Below are positions 6,562 through 12,220 of a stretch of 12,220 nt of DNA, piece by piece. The notes below the pieces were generated by a model. It searched no databases. It was not told the origin of the DNA and was given only the letters and a program-made list of their open reading frames with translations. Every line of letters starts with the position of its first letter. Positions within the stretch are counted from its first letter, which is position 1. Made by a program: the position numbers and the translations under genes. Origin of the DNA: JBBRZF01 sp038236965 (GTDB lineage Bacteria; Acidobacteriota; Terriglobia; Terriglobales; Acidobacteriaceae). The stretch lies in the NCBI GenBank assembly GCA_038236965.1, contig JBBRZF010000105.1, forward strand, positions 1-12,220, read 5' to 3'.

Positions 6562-7905
6562 ATGAAGAAGTCGCTAGTCGTTTTCATGCTTGCCTCCCTT
6601 GCGGCCTGTGTCGCACAGCAAGCAGCGCCGGGTGCAGCGCAGACCGGAGCAGCGCAGACCGGAGCACCGCAGCAGCAGGCCTCTGCGCCAGCCCAGAAGA
6701 AAGAAATCAAAGATCCCGCCGAATACAACGCTTACATTGCTGGCGTCCAGACTGCGGATCCGGCAGGAAAAGCAATGGCGATGGAATCGTTTCTCCAGAC
6801 CTATCCGAACTCTGTCATGAAGGAAGATGGCACGGAACTGCTGATGAAGACTTATCAGCAGGCCAACAATCTTCCCAAAATGATGGAGACCGGACAGAAG
6901 CTGCTTCAGATTAATCCTAACAACCTGACGGCGCTGGCGTTGATGAGCTACGTCGGTCGCATGCAGTCACAGCAAGGCGGACCGCAAGGCCCGCAGCAGT
7001 TGCAGATGGCTGGCCAGTACGCGCAAAAGGGTCTCCAGGTATTGCCCACGGCCAACAAGCCGGAAGGCTACAAGGATGAAGACTGGGCGAAGATGAAGGA
7101 AAGCTTTACCACCATCTTCCACGGTTCGGCTGGCAACGCCGCCTATGTTGCGAAGGATTACGCCACCGCTCAGCAGGACCTGCTGGCCGCCGTGAAGGGA
7201 AATCCGAACAGCTTTATCGACGTCTATCAGCTTGCATTGTCGTATCTTGATCCCAAACCCCCCATGGTGGACGGACTGTTCTGGATAGCGCGCGCAGTGG
7301 CCCTGGCTCAGCAGCAGGCGCCGGCCGCCGTCTCTGCCATCTCCAAGTATGGCCAGAACAAGTACACGCGTTACCACGGCACTGAGCAGGGATTTACCGA
7401 GCTTCTACAGACGGCAACGACCAGCCAGATGATCCCGCAGGGCTTCATGGTTGCACCCGCTCCGTCGCCAGCAGACCAGGCCGCCGAGATGATCAAGAAA
7501 GAGCCCGTTGCGAAGATGGATTTCGGAACCTGGGAATTCATTCTTACCTCCGGCAACGCACAGGCTGCGCAGACAGTTTGGGACGGTATCAAGGGCAAGT
7601 CGCTTCAGATGGTCGGCAACGTCATCAGCGCGACTCCTACGAAGCTGGTGCTGGCTGCAACCGCAGACAACATCCAGACCAACACCCCTGAGATCGAATT
7701 GACCATGGCCGGCCCGATTCCGGCGAAGATCATGCCCAAGGTCGGAACCCAGATCACCTTCGGCGGTACGCCTGGCACTTACGATCCCAACCCGTTCCTG
7801 GTCCACATGACGGATGGCACGTTGCTGACGAAGGCGTCCGCAGCGGCTCCCGCCAAGAAGGCTCCGGTGAAGAAGGCTCCTGTAAAGAAGCGTCCGGCTA
7901 AGTAA
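6562..7905 (+). CDS. TPR-like repeat lipoprotein with Lys/Pro/Ala tail
   Basis: A 447-residue envelope protein of unknown specific role. A short basic, hydrophobic N-terminus ends in the lipobox LAAC (Cys16), so lipid attachment is likely. A low-complexity linker (about 17-48) contains a tandem GAAQT repeat. Helical repeats of TPR type follow: about 66-120 (ending in LLQINPNN) and 190-250 (AYVAKDYATAQQDLLAAVKGNPNSFIDVYQLALSYL). Such domains usually hold protein partners. A C-terminal beta-type domain at about 320-422 (MVGNVISATPTKLVLAA onward) precedes a basic tail with repeated KKAPV units. Start ATG 6562 has a strong Shine-Dalgarno (AAGGAG at 6549-6554, 7 nt away); an upstream in-frame Met would destroy the lipoprotein signal. 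The gene is transcribed alone from its own promoter and ends at a strong terminator. I do not recognise a named family. Confidence 0.85.
   Translation: MKKSLVVFMLASLAACVAQQAAPGAAQTGAAQTGAPQQQASAPAQKKEIKDPAEYNAYIAGVQTADPAGKAMAMESFLQTYPNSVMKEDGTELLMKTYQQANNLPKMMETGQKLLQINPNNLTALALMSYVGRMQSQQGGPQGPQQLQMAGQYAQKGLQVLPTANKPEGYKDEDWAKMKESFTTIFHGSAGNAAYVAKDYATAQQDLLAAVKGNPNSFIDVYQLALSYLDPKPPMVDGLFWIARAVALAQQQAPAAVSAISKYGQNKYTRYHGTEQGFTELLQTATTSQMIPQGFMVAPAPSPADQAAEMIKKEPVAKMDFGTWEFILTSGNAQAAQTVWDGIKGKSLQMVGNVISATPTKLVLAATADNIQTNTPEIELTMAGPIPAKIMPKVGTQITFGGTPGTYDPNPFLVHMTDGTLLTKASAAAPAKKAPVKKAPVKKRPAK
6634..6663 (+). repeat. 15-bp perfect tandem repeat within the lipoprotein linker
   Basis: Two identical copies of GCAGCGCAGACCGGA (6634-6648, 6649-6663) encode a repeated AAQTG-type unit in the disordered linker after the lipobox. 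Such in-frame repeats can vary in copy number between strains without breaking the frame. Confidence 0.85.
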
Positions 7906-7925
7906 TCGAAAGAAACGCTAATCAG

Positions 7926-7956
7926 AAGGGCAGCCCTGACGGGTTGCCCTTTTTTT
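7926..7956 (+). terminator. rho-independent terminator of the lipoprotein gene
   Basis: An 11-bp stem (7926-7936 with 7941-7951, one G-T wobble) closes a TGAC loop and is followed by a run of T residues to 7956. It lies between convergent genes. On the minus strand the hairpin could also stall the archaemetzincin transcript, but that side lacks a T-run. Confidence 0.92.
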
Positions 7957-7997
7957 GTCTTGAGAAGTAGTTTCAGAGATACAGAGATGAGGAAGAT

Positions 7998-8537
7998 TCA
8001 CCACTGTGCTTGCGTTCTTGCTTTCGACGAGCATTCCGGACAAAAACGGTTTTCCTTCAGATCGATCCATTCCACCGCGTGCGAAGAGGCCATTACGCAC
8101 TGGTAATCCTGGCAATGCCGCAGGTCGAGTGTGTGTCCCAACTCGTGAACGCACTCGGTAAGCAGGCGTTGTCCCAGCAGTTTGTGGTCGGCGGGAAGTC
8201 CGTAGAATTCCTGGCGCAGTCTGTAGCTGGATACCACCGAACAAGGTCCACCCATCTGCGCTTCTCCGAAAACGAAAGTTAGAATCGGGATGTAGAGATC
8301 AAGCGAACTGACTCCGAGGACGCGCCAGCTTCGTGCGGTGACGTAGCCCTGCATACGCGCAAGGATCTCGCTGGAGTGGAACTGGTCGCGCTCCGGGTGA
8401 TAAGCGAACATGGGATCCAGCGCCGGATAGAGGGCCTGACATGGAATGCGGAACAGTTCGACCAGTTCGCGCTCCAACCATGACACCAGTTGCGTATCCA
8501 CCTCGCCGATCGGCAGCAGATGGAGAACCTTGCTCAT
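7998..8537 (-). CDS. archaemetzincin-type zinc metalloprotease
   Basis: A 179-residue protein of the archaemetzincin (AMZ, peptidase M54) family, small zinc proteases of largely unknown physiological substrate, without a signal peptide and so probably cytoplasmic. The core is H131-E-L-G-H135-T-L-D138-L-R-H141, then Cys142-x4-Cys147-x-Met149 and Cys166-x-x-Cys169. This matches the family pattern of a three-His catalytic zinc site, a Met-turn and a second, structural four-Cys zinc site. The Gly normally found in the metzincin motif is Asp138 here. The N-terminal half (VLHLLPIGEVDTQLVSWLERELVELF) matches the expected start of the fold. The start is fixed by a 4-bp ATGA overlap with the upstream sigma-54 regulator gene, so translation is coupled and the gene is the last of the sensor operon. 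Whether it is an active protease is uncertain because of Asp138. Confidence 0.88.
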   Translation of the reverse strand: MSKVLHLLPIGEVDTQLVSWLERELVELFRIPCQALYPALDPMFAYHPERDQFHSSEILARMQGYVTARSWRVLGVSSLDLYIPILTFVFGEAQMGGPCSVVSSYRLRQEFYGLPADHKLLGQRLLTECVHELGHTLDLRHCQDYQCVMASSHAVEWIDLKENRFCPECSSKARTQAQW

Positions 8538-9901
8538 CGCGTCTCGATGGCCTGCTTGGACCAGCCATATTTCTTGAGTTTGTGGTGCAGGGTCACGCGG
8601 TCGATGCTCAGCACTTCCGCGGCGCGCGTCTGGTTGCCGCCACAATCGTCCAGCACCCGCAGGATGTGAGCGCGCTCCACTTCGTCCAGAGACTTGCCCT
8701 CGAGTCCGCTCATGGCCGCCGCGGCTTTGCTCTTCAGGGAGAAGTCCTGCTCGCGAATCTCCGGTTCCTGCGCCACCACCATCGCACGCTCTACCGCGTT
8801 TTCAAGCTCGCGCACATTGCCCGGCCACGGATACTGCTGCAACAGCGACATGGCTGCGGGCGCGACGCGCGTGATGCGCTTGTTCATCTCGCTGGAGAAC
8901 TCGTTCACGAAATGATTCACCAGCAGAGGAATGTCTTCCTTGCGTTCGCGCAAGGGCGGCAGTTCGATATGAAAGACGTTCAACCTGTAGAACAAGTCGG
9001 GGCGAAACTTGCCCTCTTCGATCAGTTGCTCGAGGTTCTTGTTGGTGGCCGCCACGCAGCGGAAATCCACCTTTAACTGCTGGTTGCCGCCGACGCGCAC
9101 GATCTCGCGTTCCTGCAGAACTCGGAGAAGGTCGGTCTGCGTCTTGAGCGAGATGTCGCCGATCTCGTCGAGAAATACGGTTCCGCCTTCGGCGATCTCG
9201 AACTTTCCCTTCTTGCGATATTGCGCTCCGGTGAATGCGCCCTTTTCGTGGCCGAAGAGTTCGCTCTCCAGCAGGGTCTCGGTGAGCGCGCCGCAATGAA
9301 TGATCACCAGCGGATGGAAGCGTCGCTGGCTGGCGTGATGAACGGCTCGCGCCACCAGTTCTTTTCCCGTGCCGCTTTCGCCGGTGATGAGCACCGTCGC
9401 GTCCGTTGGCCCGACGGTTTCTATGGCCTCGAAGATGCGCTGCATCGCCGGACCTTGGCCGATGATGTCGCTGGGCCGCGTGGTCTCCGATACCTGCTCC
9501 TTCAGGCGAACGTTCTCGCGCTCGGTGTGCCGGTGCGCCAGTGCCTTGTTCACAAGGTGCGCGATCTCGTCCGGATCCAGCGGCTTGGTCACGTAGTCAT
9601 AGGCGCCATTCTTCAGGGCCGCGACGGCCGTTTCCACCGACGCGTATCCGGTCATCATGATGACCAGCATGTCGGGATCAAGCTCGTGTATGCGGCGTTG
9701 CAGCTCGATGCCGTCGGTGCCACGCATTTTGATGTCGAGCAGCCCTACATCCCATCGGCGTTCCGCCAGCTTCAGCAGGGCATCGCTGGCACTCTCGGCC
9801 GTACCTACTTCGTAGCCCTCTTCATGAAACCATTTCCCCAGCGAATCACGCACGCTCAGCTCGTCATCGACGATCAGCAGATAACCTTTAGGTTCGCTCA
9901 C
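8534..9901 (-). CDS. NtrC-family sigma-54-dependent response regulator
   Basis: A 455-residue transcription activator. The receiver domain (about 7-120) has the acidic pair Asp12-Asp13, phospho-acceptor Asp56, Thr84 and Lys106. The AAA+ domain (about 145-375) shows Walker A GESGTGKE (174-181), the sigma-54 contact loop GAFTGA (221-226), Walker B GGTVFLDEIGD (239-249) and the arginine-finger region FRPDLFYRLN (299-308). The C-terminal Fis-type helix-turn-helix covers about 422-445 (NQTRAAEVLSIDRVTLHHKLKK). All key residues are present, so it should hydrolyse ATP and open sigma-54 promoters once phosphorylated. The GTG start at 9901 has a good Shine-Dalgarno (AGGAG, 7 nt away). It lies 38 nt after the sensor kinase gene, its evident partner, and overlaps the archaemetzincin gene by 4 bp. 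Targets are unknown; I found no clear GG-N10-GC sigma-54 promoter in the window. Confidence 0.96.
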   Translation of the reverse strand: MSEPKGYLLIVDDELSVRDSLGKWFHEEGYEVGTAESASDALLKLAERRWDVGLLDIKMRGTDGIELQRRIHELDPDMLVIMMTGYASVETAVAALKNGAYDYVTKPLDPDEIAHLVNKALAHRHTERENVRLKEQVSETTRPSDIIGQGPAMQRIFEAIETVGPTDATVLITGESGTGKELVARAVHHASQRRFHPLVIIHCGALTETLLESELFGHEKGAFTGAQYRKKGKFEIAEGGTVFLDEIGDISLKTQTDLLRVLQEREIVRVGGNQQLKVDFRCVAATNKNLEQLIEEGKFRPDLFYRLNVFHIELPPLRERKEDIPLLVNHFVNEFSSEMNKRITRVAPAAMSLLQQYPWPGNVRELENAVERAMVVAQEPEIREQDFSLKSKAAAAMSGLEGKSLDEVERAHILRVLDDCGGNQTRAAEVLSIDRVTLHHKLKKYGWSKQAIETR

Positions 9902-9939
9902 GTTCTTACTCCTGGCCTTCGAGGCCTATTTTGCGCGGG

Positions 9940-11697
9940 CTAGTGCGATACATGGGCCGCGGCTTCAGAAAGCACCTCGGCCGGCTGCGCACCACGAGCG
10001 TCTAACGGCAGAACCACAAGGAACGTGGTGCCGTGTCCAAGTTCTGATCTGACTTCTATGCGGCCGCCATGCCGCTCCACGATGCCTTTGGCGATTGCCA
10101 GGCCCAGTCCAACACCTTTGCCGACATCCTTGGTGGTGGTGAAGGGCTCGAATATCTTCGGCATCACGTCTTCGGGAATTCCCATTCCGTCGTCGCGGAC
10201 TTCGATTTCCAGCTGCGCCTCGGAATTGATGCGTGTCGTGAGCCAGAGCGTTCCGCCGCGAGGCATGGCGTCGATGGCGTTCATGCTCAGGGCCAGCACC
10301 ACCTGCTCGATCTGGGCGCCGTCGCAGAAGGTGAGGGGCAGCGTTTCTTCCAGGGAAACTTCCAGTTGAATGGCGCTCATCTCCGCCTTGTGCTGGATGA
10401 GACGCACACAGCGCTCAACCACGGCATTGATATTGGTGCGGTCGAGATTGATGGGCGATGTGCGGGAGAAGGTGAGCAGGTTCTTCACCAGGTCGCCGCA
10501 GCGACGACTCTCGGATGCCACCAGGTCGAGACATTCGTCGATCTCCTGCTTGCGCCCCGGACGCTCGATACCGTTAGCGATCCACTTCTTGATGAGCTTT
10601 GCGTAGGTCAGAATCCCCGACAGCGGATTGTTGATTTCGTGCGCCACCACGGCGGCGAGCTTGCCGATGGCGACCATCTTCTCCACTTGCACCATCTGTT
10701 CGTGGGCGCGCAGCAGTTCGCTGGTTTTTTGATCCACGCGATTCTGCAGCGTGTGCGTCCACGCCTCGATCTCTTCGCGTGCGCCCAGTAGCTGGTCGCT
10801 CATGTTATTCAGGGAATCGGCCAGTTCGCCGACTTCGTCGCTGTTGTGAACTTCGAGCTTATAGGTAAGTTCGCCCTTCGCAAGACGCTCGGTGCCGCGC
10901 GTCAAAAGCGCCATGGGCTTATGCACCACGATCCAGACAAACCACCAGATAAGCACGCCGATGGCGAGGATGGCGAGCACGGTGTAGCGGGTACTCTGCG
11001 CGCTGGCTTCGGCGATGTTGGCGTCGGCGGCTTGCAGCGAAAGCGTGGTATCCAGTACGCCGAGGATCTGCTGGCTCGCCGGATGCGCGTGACAGGCGGC
11101 GTTGGAGCAAGTAGGCTCGTTCTCGATAGGCGTGATGATGGCCAGCCGGCGCTCATTGCCCGCGCGATAGATGCGGAAGCGGTCGGGACGGTTCAGCTTG
11201 ACCATGGCCTGCGCTTTCACGTGGCATCCATAGCAGGCTTCACCCGTCTTATCGACGACGCGCCCGACCTCGGCTGGTTCGGTGGAATAGGTTATCTCGC
11301 CCTGCTGGTTGAAGATGCGGAGGCGAACCACGCCGGGCTCGTCTGCCATGTTGTTCATGGTCTCGTAGAGGGCGCTGCGGTCGTTCCGCATCATGTAGAA
11401 CGCGGTACTGCGCTTGATGACGTCGCTCATGCGTTCGGCGGCCGTCAGTGTCTGCGCTTCCAGGTGCTTGCGATGCAGACGCATCGTCGCCCATCCGAGG
11501 ATGCCGAAGCTGATCACCATCGTGCTCACCAGGACGAGGATGAGCTTGCTGCTGATGGATTGGCTCGCCCGCATCCACGGCGAGAGCAGCCGCTGGACCC
11601 GGGTGTTGCCCGCCGCATCGCTTTTCACGATGCGGCGGTTCTCGAGGTTCTCCCTCTTTTCAGGAGCCACCTTTTGCGGATTGTGTTCAGTCTCCAT
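9940..11697 (-). CDS. sensor histidine kinase with two c-type heme attachment motifs
   Basis: A 585-residue membrane sensor kinase. A charged N-terminus of about 50 residues is followed by membrane helix 1 (about 51-71), an extracytoplasmic domain (72-236), helix 2 (238-258), a HAMP linker (about 259-311), a HisKA domain with phospho-acceptor His353 in VAHEINNPLS, and a HATPase domain with the N box around Asn473, DDGMGIP (502-508) and GVGLGLAIAKG (528-538). The sensor domain contains CYGCH (155-159), a classical CxxCH heme c site, and CSNAACH (197-203), a CX4CH site of the kind known in some multiheme cytochromes. It probably senses redox state or a heme ligand outside the cytoplasm (inference). 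No PAS domain lies between HAMP and HisKA. The start ATG overlaps the upstream NrfD-type gene by 11 bp, and the response regulator follows after 38 nt, so all are co-transcribed. Confidence 0.95.
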   Translation of the reverse strand: METEHNPQKVAPEKRENLENRRIVKSDAAGNTRVQRLLSPWMRASQSISSKLILVLVSTMVISFGILGWATMRLHRKHLEAQTLTAAERMSDVIKRSTAFYMMRNDRSALYETMNNMADEPGVVRLRIFNQQGEITYSTEPAEVGRVVDKTGEACYGCHVKAQAMVKLNRPDRFRIYRAGNERRLAIITPIENEPTCSNAACHAHPASQQILGVLDTTLSLQAADANIAEASAQSTRYTVLAILAIGVLIWWFVWIVVHKPMALLTRGTERLAKGELTYKLEVHNSDEVGELADSLNNMSDQLLGAREEIEAWTHTLQNRVDQKTSELLRAHEQMVQVEKMVAIGKLAAVVAHEINNPLSGILTYAKLIKKWIANGIERPGRKQEIDECLDLVASESRRCGDLVKNLLTFSRTSPINLDRTNINAVVERCVRLIQHKAEMSAIQLEVSLEETLPLTFCDGAQIEQVVLALSMNAIDAMPRGGTLWLTTRINSEAQLEIEVRDDGMGIPEDVMPKIFEPFTTTKDVGKGVGLGLAIAKGIVERHGGRIEVRSELGHGTTFLVVLPLDARGAQPAEVLSEAAAHVSH

Positions 11698-12220
11698 GTC
11701 CCACGGCCATCACGTTTCGTTCGGGCAGCTGAGGTTGGGAGTCATGTGCATGGGCGTCGTGATGCTCATCTTCAAAGATGGGCAGATACTTCACGGCCAA
11801 CGCAAACAGCAGGAACCCGGCGGCCACGATTGCGCCAGTCACGGCGAACTCTGTCCACTTGGGAACGTAGCGCACGCCAGCCGAGCCCTCCATGCCAGTG
11901 ATGCTCACGTTCAGGCGATTCGTAATAAATCCCAGAACTACCAGCACCGCCGAAAGATAGAGACCCTTGGCAGACATACGGACCTTCTTGACCGACAGCA
12001 GCATCAGAGGAATGATGATCGCCATCGCATTCTCAAGCCAGAACAGGTAAGTCTCATAGCGCGGTTGCAACATCAGCCGCAAGATGTTGCGATGAAAGAG
12101 GTCCTCAAAACGCAGGATCGCGAACACCCACAACACCACCAGCAGGACACGTCCCAACTCCTGGATAATGGGCAATTCCAAGGCCCGTCCAAATGCGCGC
12201 GAACTCATCGACGACTCAAA
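11687..12220 (-). CDS. NrfD/HybB-type quinol-interacting membrane subunit (C-terminal part)
   Basis: The frame is open to the right edge, so the first visible Met (12208) is internal and about half of the protein or more lies outside. The visible 177 residues hold membrane helices at about 20-35, 52-72, 80-97 and 119-142 (numbered from that Met). The segment ITNRLNVSITGMEGSAGVRYVPKWTEFAVTGAIVAAGFLLFALAVKYLPIF matches the C-terminal end of NrfD/PsrC/HybB membrane subunits, which pass electrons between the quinone pool and a periplasmic iron-sulfur or cytochrome partner. The cytoplasmic or periplasmic tail is His/Asp-rich (DEHHDAHAHD). It overlaps the heme sensor kinase start by 11 bp. Upstream partners such as iron-sulfur, molybdopterin or cytochrome subunits are expected outside the window. 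Which complex this is (hydrogenase-2-like, alternative complex III or another) cannot be decided here. Confidence 0.85.
   Translation of the reverse strand, partial: FESSMSSRAFGRALELPIIQELGRVLLVVLWVFAILRFEDLFHRNILRLMLQPRYETYLFWLENAMAIIIPLMLLSVKKVRMSAKGLYLSAVLVVLGFITNRLNVSITGMEGSAGVRYVPKWTEFAVTGAIVAAGFLLFALAVKYLPIFEDEHHDAHAHDSQPQLPERNVMAVGHGD

Noticed and set aside
10069..11901. Long plus-strand open frames antisense to the sensor kinase
   Set aside because: They mirror the kinase codons, are His/Arg-rich, have no domain, and no promoter or ribosome binding site fits.

Overview
The window looks like chromosomal DNA from a soil-type Acidobacteriota bacterium, probably class Terriglobia. This is an inference. 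It rests on moderate to high GC content, the style of the small lineage-type proteins, a lipoprotein with an alanine/lysine/proline tail, and the combination of a bacterial archaemetzincin with an NrfD-type redox complex. No rRNA, tRNA, CRISPR array, insertion sequence or phage gene is visible.

Left part, plus strand (1-2900): the 3' part of a myo-inositol-1-phosphate synthase gene (its N-terminus lies outside the window) ends at a strong GNRA-tetraloop terminator. A small membrane-anchored hypothetical protein follows. After a hairpin-rich intergenic stretch comes an exported M48-family zinc metalloprotease resembling BepA/LoiP, with its own promoter, ribosome binding site and terminator.

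Middle, minus strand (2917-3531): two small genes separated by a rho-independent terminator. One encodes an 83-residue protein with CxH and CxxC pairs, the other a 67-residue single-pass membrane protein.

Middle, plus strand (3532-7956): about 500 bp without a convincing gene lead to a feoAB ferrous-iron uptake operon. A near-consensus promoter there runs directly into a perfect 8-1-8 palindrome that reads as a Fur box. Then come a structured intergenic region, a promoter with a long leader, and a TPR-type lipoprotein gene with a strong terminator.

Right part, minus strand (12220-7998): a tightly packed operon runs in from outside the window. In order it holds the C-terminal part of an NrfD/HybB-type quinol-interacting membrane subunit, a membrane sensor histidine kinase with two c-type heme attachment motifs in its extracytoplasmic domain, an NtrC-type sigma-54 response regulator, and an archaemetzincin-type zinc protease. 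The junctions are an 11-bp overlap, a 38-nt gap with a good Shine-Dalgarno, and a 4-bp ATGA overlap. The layout suggests a redox-sensing two-component system made together with a respiratory complex and a protease of unknown target. This is the most interesting unit in the window.
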